From Clostridiales bacterium (GTDB taxonomy: Bacteria > Bacillota > Clostridia > Oscillospirales > CAG-382), in contig DMMZ01000066.1 in assembly GCA_003452915.1 (NCBI GenBank), positions 10,179 through 17,697 on the forward strand: a DNA stretch of 7,519 nucleotides, given 5' to 3'. The notes under the pieces are model-generated. The model made no database searches. It had not been told where the DNA came from and saw only the letters and a list, made by a program, of their open reading frames with translations. This document shows, piece after piece, positions 1-6,692 of the stretch. A program made the translations under genes and the position numbers. Positions within the stretch are counted from its first letter, which is position 1, and the number at the start of each line of letters is the position of its first letter.

Positions 1-1
1 A

Positions 2-832
2 GGAAGACACCCTGTCGTTGAGCAAGTGCTTTCACAACCATTTGTGCCGAATGATGTCCTGTTGCATGAGAGCCAGCGAATGTTAGTGATCACAGGCCCT
101 AATATGGGCGGTAAATCAACCTATATGCGTCAGACAGCATTATGTGTTTTACTCGCGCAGATTGGTTCGTTTGTCCCTGCCACAGAAGCAAGAATAGGTG
201 TTGTAGACAGAATATTTACACGAGTTGGCGCATCCGACGACTTGACTTCGGGCAGCTCAACCTTTATGCTTGAGATGAATGAGGTTGCCGAGATTCTTAA
301 AAATGCAACAAAAAAAAGCCTCATTATTTATGACGAGATCGGCAGAGGTACGTCAACTTACGACGGAATGAGCATTGCGAAGGCAGTTGTTGAATATACT
401 TGTAAAAAAATAGGTGCGAAAACACTTTTCGCAACCCATTATCACGAGCTTACGGAGCTGGAGGGTGAGCTGCAAGGCGTTATAAATTACAACATAGCCG
501 CAAAAAAGCGAGGGGACGATATTATATTCCTGCGTAAGATTATAAAGGGTGCAGCCGATGACAGCTATGGAATTGAAGTTGCCTTGCTTGCAGGCGTTCC
601 GAATGCGGTTGTGACAAGAGCAAAGCAGATTTTAGCTACTCTTGATGGTATGGAAAAAGTGTCGTTAAAGAACAGTAAAAAACAAAAAGATGATAACATA
701 AACGATAACATTTCTTTCATGGATATTGCCGCTGACAGTATAAGGGAAAAGTTAAAAAATACCGATTTAAACACGCTGACTCCATACGAGGCTTTATCGT
801 TGCTTTATGAACTTAAAAAGTTAGCAGAATAA
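2..832 (+). CDS. mutS: DNA mismatch repair protein MutS, C-terminal part (5' end outside window)
   Basis: MutS recognises mismatches and small loops after replication, then uses ATP to signal to MutL. Only the last 276 codons are visible. Reading is open from base 2 and begins with the conserved GRHPVVE stretch before the ATPase domain, so the GTG at 26 is internal, not a start. Numbered from base 2, the Walker A motif GPNMGGKST is at residues 32-40 (nt 95-121). The Walker B and signature stretch YDEIGRGTSTYDG has Asp111 and Glu112, and the switch histidine lies in ATHYHEL (His146). A C-terminal helical tail ends YEALSLLYELKKLAE, as usual for MutS1. The clamp-binding site expected before that tail reads NISFM (nt 707-721), with Asn where Gln is usual. 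An A8 run lies at 310-317. Followed by mutL after 89 bases, the standard mutSL order. MutS1 rather than MutS2 is indicated by the tail and the mutL neighbour. Identification is very secure. Confidence 0.98.
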   Translation, partial: GRHPVVEQVLSQPFVPNDVLLHESQRMLVITGPNMGGKSTYMRQTALCVLLAQIGSFVPATEARIGVVDRIFTRVGASDDLTSGSSTFMLEMNEVAEILKNATKKSLIIYDEIGRGTSTYDGMSIAKAVVEYTCKKIGAKTLFATHYHELTELEGELQGVINYNIAAKKRGDDIIFLRKIIKGAADDSYGIEVALLAGVPNAVVTRAKQILATLDGMEKVSLKNSKKQKDDNINDNISFMDIAADSIREKLKNTDLNTLTPYEALSLLYELKKLAE

Positions 833-863
833 AATTAAAAAAATGAATTTTCCAAATAAAGTT

Positions 864-887
864 TTGTGCATATCCAAAAATGCACAA
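864..887 (+). other. Hairpin in the mutS-mutL spacer
   Basis: TTGTGCAT (864-871) and ATGCACAA (880-887) form a perfect 8 bp stem with an 8-base loop. GAATT (844-848) and AATTC (886-890) could compete for or extend it. No T run follows, so it does not look like an intrinsic terminator. It could stabilise the upstream mutS message or reduce read-through into mutL. The structure is seen in sequence; any function is inference. Confidence 0.45.
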
Positions 888-907
888 TTCCCACGCTTCG
901 ACGGAAG

Positions 908-913
908 GGAAGG
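908..913 (+). promoter_or_regulatory. Ribosome binding site that fixes the mutL start
   Basis: GGAAGG lies 8 bases before the ATG at 922 and supports that start over the in-frame ATG at 880, which sits in the loop/stem of the spacer hairpin and has no Shine-Dalgarno sequence. The same purine tract can pair with upstream CTTC (896-899) and TCC (889-891), so the site may be partly masked in RNA. Confidence 0.7.
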
Positions 914-921
914 TCTTATTT

Positions 922-2751
922 ATGGGAATAATCAACATTCTTGACGCACAGACAGCAAATATGATTGCCGCCGGTGAGGTGGTTGATCGTCCTGCTTCCG
1001 CACTAAAAGAGTTACTGGAAAATGCTGTTGATGCCGGAGCTACCTCTGTCAGTATAGAAATAAAAGGCGGAGGTACGGCTTTTATACGGATAACAGACAA
1101 CGGTAGCGGTTTCGCAAGAGATGATATGCCAAAAGCATTACTTCGCCACGCTACAAGCAAGATAAAGACAGGCGATGACCTTGACGGAATTATGACACTC
1201 GGTTTCAGGGGTGAGGCACTTGCTGCTATAAGTTCGGTTTCGAGGATAGAGATAATTTCAAAACGCAAAAATGACGAGCTTGGTACACGATTGACTTCTG
1301 ATGAAAACGGTATTATTATGGTTGATACCGGTTGTCCAAGCGGAACAACAGTAATAGTCAGGGATTTGTTTTACAATATTCCTGCAAGATACAAGTTTTT
1401 AAAACGTGATTCTTCGGAGGCTGCGGCTGCGGCTGCGGTGGCGGAGCGTATTGCGCTCTCTCATCCCGAGGTTTCTTTTTCCTTTATCAGCGAGGGTGAA
1501 CGAAAATTCTTCACCCCGGGTGACAGCAAGCTGCTTTCGGCAATATATGCTGTATATGGCAGAGACTTTGCCAACGGCTTAAAGGAAATAGAGTATGAAG
1601 CAGATGGTGTTCGCGCTAGTGGATTTATAACAAAACCTGACAGTGCACGTGGCAGCCGTAACCTACAGATTTTTTATGTAAACGGTCGTTTTGTGCGTTC
1701 AAAAACGGTTATGGCGGCACTGGAAGAAGCTTTTAAATCCTATCTTCCGCATGGAAAATATCCTGCCGGAATAATAAATTTAACACTTAATGTAAAGAAT
1801 ACCGACGTAAATGTTCATCCTGCAAAGTTGGAGATAAAGTTTACGGATGAGCGAAAAATTTTCGAGGTTGTTTATTACGGTGTTAAAAACATGCTTACCC
1901 AGCCTGAAAAGCTGATTGCACAGTTGGAAAAAGTACCTGAGAAAAACGAGCCTGTTATCAACATACAGAATGAACAGCAGAAAATAAATTTCGGGGCTCC
2001 CATACCAAAAAAGACCGATGGTGTTATTATCGGGTATGAGGTTTTTAAACCTTCGTTAGGTGAGGAAGATTTACCGTTGATAGATTTATCCACCGACAGC
2101 ATCATGACATTGAAAAGTCCGGAAATTACCGAAGAGGAAGCTATAGAGCACAATAAGAATAATGAACTTGAGCTATTTACCGATGAAAAGAATTATAAAA
2201 TAATCGGAGAAGCATACAACGCATTTATTTTTGTTGAGATTGCAGACAGAGTACTGGTAATTGATAAGCATGCTGCTCATGAGAGGGTTTTATACGAGGA
2301 ATTAAACAATAAAAAAGAAATGGTTACCCAACAGCTTTTAGAGGGAATATTGCTTACTCTTCCTCGCGAACAGACAAATATATTGTTGGATAACCTCGAT
2401 TATCTAAATGACTATGGATTTATAGCGGAGCTTTTTGGAAACGATACAATTATTATCCGATCGGTACCTGCGGCATTGTCAGAGTTAAGTGATTTACAAA
2501 GCCTTTTCGAAAGTTTTGCGGCGAAGTTGATAGAAGGAAACGCCTTGTCTTTTGCAGAACGCTGCGACAGAGCATTGTTTACTATTGCCTGTAAGGCGGC
2601 TATGAAGGCAGGACAAAAAAACAACATAATTCATAACGAATGGTTAATCGACAGACTGCTTTTAGGTGGAGATATTCATTACTGCCCACATGGCAGACCT
2701 GTTATTAAGGAAATATCCAAAAGAGAGATAGAAAAGTATTTTGACAGGTAA
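922..2751 (+). CDS. mutL: DNA mismatch repair protein MutL (endonuclease type)
   Basis: MutL couples MutS mismatch recognition to strand removal; the non-E. coli type also nicks DNA. The product is 609 residues from ATG 922, where the protein opens MGIINILDAQTAN, aligning with known MutL N-termini. The 14 extra codons back to ATG 880 are unlike the family. The N-terminal GHKL ATPase shows KELLENAVDAGA (29-40), TDNGSGF (58-64), RHATSKI (75-81) and GFRGEAL (94-100). A variable linker covers roughly 330-430. The C-terminal domain has DKHAAHERVLYE (448-459), matching DQHA(x)2E(x)4E with Lys for Gln, then a beta-clamp-like QQLLEG (470-475), ACKAAMKAGQ (556-565) and CPHGRP (588-593), which together indicate a metal-dependent endonuclease. 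A period-6 GC-rich repeat encodes an alanine run at 167-172, and an A7 run lies at 2615-2621. Probably co-transcribed with mutS; the next gene starts 24 bases after the stop. Confidence 0.97.
   Translation: MGIINILDAQTANMIAAGEVVDRPASALKELLENAVDAGATSVSIEIKGGGTAFIRITDNGSGFARDDMPKALLRHATSKIKTGDDLDGIMTLGFRGEALAAISSVSRIEIISKRKNDELGTRLTSDENGIIMVDTGCPSGTTVIVRDLFYNIPARYKFLKRDSSEAAAAAAVAERIALSHPEVSFSFISEGERKFFTPGDSKLLSAIYAVYGRDFANGLKEIEYEADGVRASGFITKPDSARGSRNLQIFYVNGRFVRSKTVMAALEEAFKSYLPHGKYPAGIINLTLNVKNTDVNVHPAKLEIKFTDERKIFEVVYYGVKNMLTQPEKLIAQLEKVPEKNEPVINIQNEQQKINFGAPIPKKTDGVIIGYEVFKPSLGEEDLPLIDLSTDSIMTLKSPEITEEEAIEHNKNNELELFTDEKNYKIIGEAYNAFIFVEIADRVLVIDKHAAHERVLYEELNNKKEMVTQQLLEGILLTLPREQTNILLDNLDYLNDYGFIAELFGNDTIIIRSVPAALSELSDLQSLFESFAAKLIEGNALSFAERCDRALFTIACKAAMKAGQKNNIIHNEWLIDRLLLGGDIHYCPHGRPVIKEISKREIEKYFDR
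1419..1438 (+). repeat. Hexanucleotide tandem repeat inside mutL
   Basis: A perfect period-6 tract of unit GGCTGC runs for 20 bases (about 3.3 copies) and is followed by an imperfect copy. In frame it reads as alternating GCT and GCG codons, six alanines (residues 167-172) just before VAERIALSHPEVSF. Copy-number change would be in frame, adding or removing two alanines. Confidence 0.85.
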
Positions 2752-2766
2752 TGTCATATACACAAT

Positions 2767-2770
2767 GGAG
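2767..2770 (+). promoter_or_regulatory. Ribosome binding site of the DGNHR-motif gene
   Basis: GGAG lies 5 bases before the ATG at 2776. It overlaps the alternative in-frame GTG at 2770, which is therefore an unlikely start. Confidence 0.65.
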
Positions 2771-2775
2771 TGATT

Positions 2776-3180
2776 ATGGAAGAACAACGGTTTAAGCTAG
2801 CTTCTGATAACGGAGAAGTTACATGGGATATATCAGCTTTAATAAAGGACATTTTTTATAAAAAGTTATTTGAAACTGATAAGGTGATTTTTTCTGTTCC
2901 ACATTTATGCAATCATACCTGGTTTGGAATAAATGAAGTACATGCGGAAACTACTGATACAAATAACCCTATAATTGTTATTGAAATCAATGATAAGTAT
3001 ATTTTAATTGCAGACGGTAATCATCGTATATTTAAAGCATCGAAAATGGGACTTAAAAATATTGAAGGATTCTTAATTCCAAGAGCAGACCAGCAAAAAT
3101 ACATAATAGATTTCGATTTGCATACTTATGATACTGTAATGAGTGAATTAATTTGCGAAGGAATATTTATTGATAAGTAA
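2776..3180 (+). CDS. Small orphan protein with a ParB/sulfiredoxin-like DGNHR motif
   Basis: A 134-residue soluble protein without signal peptide or membrane segment. Function is not recognised. The one informative segment is residues 73-101: a hydrophobic strand (YILIAD), then DGNHRIFKA (80-88), then KMGLKNIEGFLI. This strand-DGxHR-helix-strand order is typical of the ParB/Srx-like superfamily, where the motif helps bind a nucleotide. The sulfiredoxin cysteine (GCHR) is absent, and no helix-turn-helix or ParB dimer domain follows, so it is neither a partition protein nor a peroxiredoxin reductase. The N-terminal 70 residues contain a Cys-His-Trp cluster (LCNHTW, 44-49). Hand counting gives about 28% G+C over 2821-3000, lower than sampled mutL, suggesting later insertion between mutL and tgt. 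Spacing is 24 bases from mutL and 35 from tgt on the same strand, so co-transcription is likely. That it is a real gene is well supported by its RBS, length and motif; the family call is moderate. Confidence 0.8.
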   Translation: MEEQRFKLASDNGEVTWDISALIKDIFYKKLFETDKVIFSVPHLCNHTWFGINEVHAETTDTNNPIIVIEINDKYILIADGNHRIFKASKMGLKNIEGFLIPRADQQKYIIDFDLHTYDTVMSELICEGIFIDK

Positions 3181-3215
3181 TGAGTAAATGAAATCAGAAA
3201 GAAACGGTTGAATAA

Positions 3216-4349
3216 ATGAGCTTTAAACTTATAAAAAATGATGGTGTGGCAAGACGGGGAGAGCTCGAGACCGTTCATGGAAAAATACAGACACCTGTAT
3301 TTATGAATGTCGGTACTTCGGCGGCGATAAAGGGCGGAGTGTCTACCTTTGACTTAAAGAACCTTAAATGTCAGGTAGAATTATCAAACACCTATCATCT
3401 GCATGTCCGCCCTGGTGAGGATGTAATATATAAACTTGGCGGTATCCACAAATTTTTCAACTGGGACAGGCCAGTTTTGACCGACAGTGGTGGTTTTCAG
3501 GTTTTTTCTCTTGCAAAGCTGCGTAATATAACCGAGGAAGGGGTTACCTTTGCCTCTCACATGGACGGAGCAAAAATTTTTATGAGCCCCGAAGTGAGTA
3601 TGCAGATACAGTCAAAGCTGGCATCCACTATAGCTATGGCTTTTGACGAATGTCCCTCTTCGGTTGCAGAGCATAGTTATATAAAAGCTTCCTGTGACCG
3701 CACCACCCGTTGGCTTATTCGCTGTAAGGACGAGATGGAAAAATTAAACTCACTTGATGAGACAATAAATAAAAAACAAATGCTTTTCGGAATCGGTCAG
3801 GGCGGTGTATATGACGATCTTAGAATCGAGCATATAAAAAGAATTACCGAGCTTGAGCTTGACGGATATGCAATCGGCGGTCTTGCAGTCGGGGAGAGCA
3901 ACGAGGAAATGTACAGGGTGATTGAGGTTGTGGAACCCTTTATGCCTAAGGATAAACCACGTTATTTAATGGGTGTTGGCACTCCGATTAACCTTTTAGA
4001 ATGCGTTGACAGAGGAATAGACTTTTTTGATTGTGTAATGCCCTCCAGAAATGCAAGGCATGGAAATGTTTTTACAAGCAAAGGCTTATTAAATATTATT
4101 AACCTGAAGTTTATGTATGATGACCGGCCTATCGACGAAGATTGTGGCTGCGAGGTTTGCCGAACTTACAGCAGAGCATATATACGTCACTTATTTAAAG
4201 CGCGTGAGATGCTTGCGGCGAGACTGGCAGTAATGCACAATTTGTATTTTTACAATAATTTAATGGAACAAATTCGAGATGCTATTGATAACGGGTATTA
4301 TTCAAGCTTTAAAAAAGAAAAGGTCGAGGTTTTTTCAAACAGAGTATAA
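3216..4349 (+). CDS. tgt: tRNA-guanine(34) transglycosylase
   Basis: Tgt swaps guanine 34 in GUN-anticodon tRNAs (Asp, Asn, His, Tyr) for preQ1 on the way to queuosine; it is cytosolic. At 377 residues it matches the usual bacterial length. The TIM-barrel active site is complete: DSGGFQ with Asp90, FDEC with Asp144 and Cys146, GIGQG with Gln195, GGLAVGE (221-227), and the presumed nucleophile Asp272 in FFDCVMPSRNAR. Zinc ligands are Cys310, Cys312, Cys315 (DCGCEVC) and His341 (MHNL). Cys146 and Val225 match the preQ1-using bacterial form; eukaryotic queuine enzymes carry Gly at the equivalent of Val225. The ATG has only a weak purine tract (AGAAAGAAACGG, about 3196-3207) before it, but the protein opens SFKLIKNDGVARRGELET as the family does. 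It is last in the rightward cluster. No queA or preQ1 synthesis or transport gene is visible, and tgt beside mutL is not its classical E. coli context. Confidence 0.97.
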   Translation: MSFKLIKNDGVARRGELETVHGKIQTPVFMNVGTSAAIKGGVSTFDLKNLKCQVELSNTYHLHVRPGEDVIYKLGGIHKFFNWDRPVLTDSGGFQVFSLAKLRNITEEGVTFASHMDGAKIFMSPEVSMQIQSKLASTIAMAFDECPSSVAEHSYIKASCDRTTRWLIRCKDEMEKLNSLDETINKKQMLFGIGQGGVYDDLRIEHIKRITELELDGYAIGGLAVGESNEEMYRVIEVVEPFMPKDKPRYLMGVGTPINLLECVDRGIDFFDCVMPSRNARHGNVFTSKGLLNIINLKFMYDDRPIDEDCGCEVCRTYSRAYIRHLFKAREMLAARLAVMHNLYFYNNLMEQIRDAIDNGYYSSFKKEKVEVFSNRV

Positions 4350-4354
4350 AAAAT

Positions 4355-4385
4355 TGAGCGTGTTGAAATCTTTTCAACACGCTCA
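4355..4385. terminator. Shared intrinsic terminator between convergent tgt and the LRR-dockerin gene
   Basis: GAGCGTGTTGAAA (4356-4368) and its exact complement (4372-4384) make a 13 bp stem with loop TCT, and a flanking T-A pair extends it to 14. It begins 6 bases after the tgt stop. Read leftward, the stem is followed by AATTTTTTATA, a good U tract. Read rightward, the tail ATGGTGTATTTTAT is weaker. The hairpin therefore probably serves both genes, with stronger termination for the leftward one, whose stop is about 90 bases away. Confidence 0.85.
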
Positions 4386-4475
4386 TGGTGTATTTTATCG
4401 TTATAATTATATTAATCAATTTATGAAGTATAATCATCATAACTAACATCTGTTACGATAGTTGCTATTTCGAAT

Positions 4476-6638
4476 TTAATCGTAAATGTTAAAAGTTCCA
4501 AGGAAATGTCGTTTTATCTTCAAATAATCTAATGAAGTTGGCTTATCTCCGCCGCTTAAACAAGCAGATTTTAAGTAAACACCTTCAAGAGTATATGTTC
4601 CAAGAAAAGCACGTTTTATCAACAAATAATCCATAGAGTTTACTGCTCCATCACCGTTTGCGTCGCCCATAATGATGATAGTAAAAGAGTTAATACCATC
4701 AGTTGCCTTATATCCTGTACAGACTTTTGCAGAGTCACTGACTGCGGCACCTTTTTTATTGGATATGGATAAATTACCTAGAGAAGCCTTTATATCGAAG
4801 GCTAAAGCACCAGCAGTAACGCCAGTAATAAGATTATCATTGATTTGAATTGTATTAGCTGTTCCAATCGATATAAATTTTAAATCAAAAGTAAGGGCAT
4901 AAATTTCAGAAGAAGAATCTGGAATTCCATATAATGTTACATCAATTGTATTTTCCATTTCAGGGAAATTTGTTATGCCGATAGATTGATCGCCTATATA
5001 TTTTACATTACTTTTTATTTTTATATTATTTAAATTATTACAATTTTCAAATGCCCATTGTCCAATAAATTCAACACCAGTACCTATAGTTACAGTTTTT
5101 AAATTTGGACAATCAATAAAAGCTCTAAGGCGAATTTCTTTAACACTGTCTGGAATATTTACACTTTCAATATTATTTAAATAACTAAAAGCCCAGTTTC
5201 CAATAACTGTAACACTGTTAGGTATTGTTACATTTTTTACACTTTGATTGTTTCTGAACGGTATTCCTGAAATAAATTTTACACCTTCAGGAATGTTGAC
5301 ATTTGTTTCACTTCCATTATATTTAATTAATATACCGTCACCGACAATTACAAATTTCTCATTTTGGTTATTATGCCATGGGGAGTTATAAAAAGCATTT
5401 GTTCCGATTTCTTTTACACTGTTAGGTATATTAATAGTTTTCAAACTCGTACAATTTATAAAAGCACCATTTCCTATAGACAACAACCCTTCTGGTAGAG
5501 TTAAATTCGTAGTATACATATCACTTGAAAAAGCTCCGTCGCAAATATGTGTTACTCCTTTAGGTATTGTTGGTGTTGTAATACCTCCTGCTATTACTCT
5601 TATATCAGACGGCATTTCTATAATCTTTGTACCTTCGGGATTTATTTTAAGTAAAATACCATTCTCAACAACATATCGCTCATCAAAACGGTTTTTTAAA
5701 TACTGTGTATTATTAAAAGCACGGTTTTGTACTTTAACAACACTTTCCGGTATATTTACACTTATAAGGCTGGTACAATTACTGAAAGCATCAGCTTCTA
5801 TTTCTTCAAGTCCGTCGTTTAATATGATACTTGTAAGACTGCTACAAAGATTAAAAGCAGCTTCTTCAATAAACTTTAAATTTTTAGACAATTTTATATT
5901 CTTTAATGCAGTGCAACCTATAAATGCACAATTCTCTATTCTAGTTACACTGTCAGGAAGCTCTATGGTTTCTATAGCTGAGCCCCAAAATGCATAACTG
6001 TCTATAACCGTTACACTATTTGGTATTGAAATATTTTTTAAGCTTTTGCAATCTCTAAAGGCATTTGCGTTTACACGGGTTATACCGTTGGGTAATGTTA
6101 TGCTTTGTATATTGGCATTTTCAAAAAATGCTTCTCTTTCAATAGCTTTTACACTTAAAGGAATATTATAACTTGTTATATTAATACTTGAAGGGCAAAA
6201 TATTAATTTCGTCTTATCCTTATTGTAAAGAATTCCTACAGCATCAACTGAATAATGATTATTTTTACTATTTACAGTAATACTTTTTAAATTTTGATTA
6301 TACAAAGCTAAATGACCTATTGAATTTACATTACTTCCGATAGTAACAGATTCAAGCGAAGGACAATTATATAACGAATAATTGAGTTTTATCACGCTAT
6401 CAGGTATTATTATCTTTTTTACATTATTGCAATTAGCAAAGGATTGATTTTCGATGATTGTTACAGCTTTCCCACCTAATGTACTAGGTATTGTAACGGT
6501 TTCCTCTGAGCCTAAGTACTTTGTAACAGTTACACTTCCATCTGAAATTGTGTAAGAATAATTACCAACTGTAATTATTACTGCTGAAACTGGGATAACT
6601 ATAATACTCAATAAAACAACTATTAATGAAATTGACAA
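4476..6638 (-). CDS. Secreted BspA-type leucine-rich-repeat protein with C-terminal dockerin; start region frameshifted
   Basis: A probable extracellular adhesion or scaffold-attached protein, 720 residues from TTG 6638. Order: hydrophobic signal-like segment (1-19, ending PVSA), short beta-rich stretch (20-56), about 17 BspA-type LRR_5 repeats of about 23 residues (61-555) interrupted by three GIL-containing inserts, a closing segment SEIYALTFDLKFISIG (577-592), a pre-dockerin domain (about 597-656), and a type I dockerin (658-720). The first dockerin calcium loop is canonical (GDANGDGAVNSMDY); the second (SACLSGGDKPTSLDY) lacks most Asp/Asn ligands, although its helix YLKIKRHFLGT is kept. 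Dockerins bind cohesins on scaffoldins, so cell-surface complex attachment is inferred; no cohesin is visible here. The TTG has no near RBS. An ATG at 6649-6647 sits 6 bases after AAGGAG but is one base out of frame, so the gene may be phase-variable or broken. Product family is secure; ligand unknown. Confidence 0.9.
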   Translation of the reverse strand: MSISLIVVLLSIIVIPVSAVIITVGNYSYTISDGSVTVTKYLGSEETVTIPSTLGGKAVTIIENQSFANCNNVKKIIIPDSVIKLNYSLYNCPSLESVTIGSNVNSIGHLALYNQNLKSITVNSKNNHYSVDAVGILYNKDKTKLIFCPSSINITSYNIPLSVKAIEREAFFENANIQSITLPNGITRVNANAFRDCKSLKNISIPNSVTVIDSYAFWGSAIETIELPDSVTRIENCAFIGCTALKNIKLSKNLKFIEEAAFNLCSSLTSIILNDGLEEIEADAFSNCTSLISVNIPESVVKVQNRAFNNTQYLKNRFDERYVVENGILLKINPEGTKIIEMPSDIRVIAGGITTPTIPKGVTHICDGAFSSDMYTTNLTLPEGLLSIGNGAFINCTSLKTINIPNSVKEIGTNAFYNSPWHNNQNEKFVIVGDGILIKYNGSETNVNIPEGVKFISGIPFRNNQSVKNVTIPNSVTVIGNWAFSYLNNIESVNIPDSVKEIRLRAFIDCPNLKTVTIGTGVEFIGQWAFENCNNLNNIKIKSNVKYIGDQSIGITNFPEMENTIDVTLYGIPDSSSEIYALTFDLKFISIGTANTIQINDNLITGVTAGALAFDIKASLGNLSISNKKGAAVSDSAKVCTGYKATDGINSFTIIIMGDANGDGAVNSMDYLLIKRAFLGTYTLEGVYLKSACLSGGDKPTSLDYLKIKRHFLGTFNIYD
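4974..6458 (-). repeat. Array of BspA-type leucine-rich repeats (protein-level repeat)
   Basis: About 17 units follow the pattern xxIxxxAFxxCxxLxxVxIPxSV, for example VTVIDSYAFWGSAIETIEL and KEIGTNAFYN. Repeats are diverged at DNA level, so the array is old rather than freshly amplified. Three inserts break the period at about residues 125-160, 315-350 and 420-450, each containing a GIL-[YLI]-[NK] core (VGILYNK, NGILLKI, DGILIKY) followed by a return to the IPxxV phase. Confidence 0.85.
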
Positions 6639-6655
6639 TATTTTTTCATTTTGAA

Positions 6656-6661
6656 CTCCTT
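6656..6661 (-). promoter_or_regulatory. Ribosome binding site of the LRR-dockerin gene
   Basis: On the minus strand AAGGAG is followed by TTCAAA and then ATG (6649-6647): an ideal 6-base spacing. To the TTG that opens the long reading frame (6638) the distance is 17 bases, too far. The site therefore marks the ATG as the original start, although that ATG now reads only MKKYCQFH before a stop. Confidence 0.85.
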
Positions 6662-6692
6662 ATAAAGATAAAAATATAAATTATGTTGTGTA

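Noticed and set aside
26..28. GTG at 26 as a gene start.
   Set aside because: The frame is open to the window edge and already encodes the conserved GRHPVVE of MutS, so this codon is internal.
880..921. ATG at 880 as the mutL start, adding 14 residues.
   Set aside because: It has no Shine-Dalgarno sequence, lies in a hairpin, and the extra residues do not resemble MutL, whereas ATG 922 has GGAAGG and begins the conserved N-terminus.
813..1268. Leftward open frame of 151 codons across the mutS-mutL junction.
   Set aside because: It is antisense to the conserved MutL ATPase domain, has no recognisable domain, and is explained as a shadow of the real gene.
4390..4505. On the minus strand, another frame runs about 30 codons across and past the LRR-dockerin stop and contains a protein-like stretch (FEIATIVTDVSYDDYTS).
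   Set aside because: The dockerin already ends at its normal place, the stretch has no start or RBS, and a 30-codon open frame in AT-rich DNA can be chance. A relative with an extended C-terminus would revive it as an old frameshifted tail.
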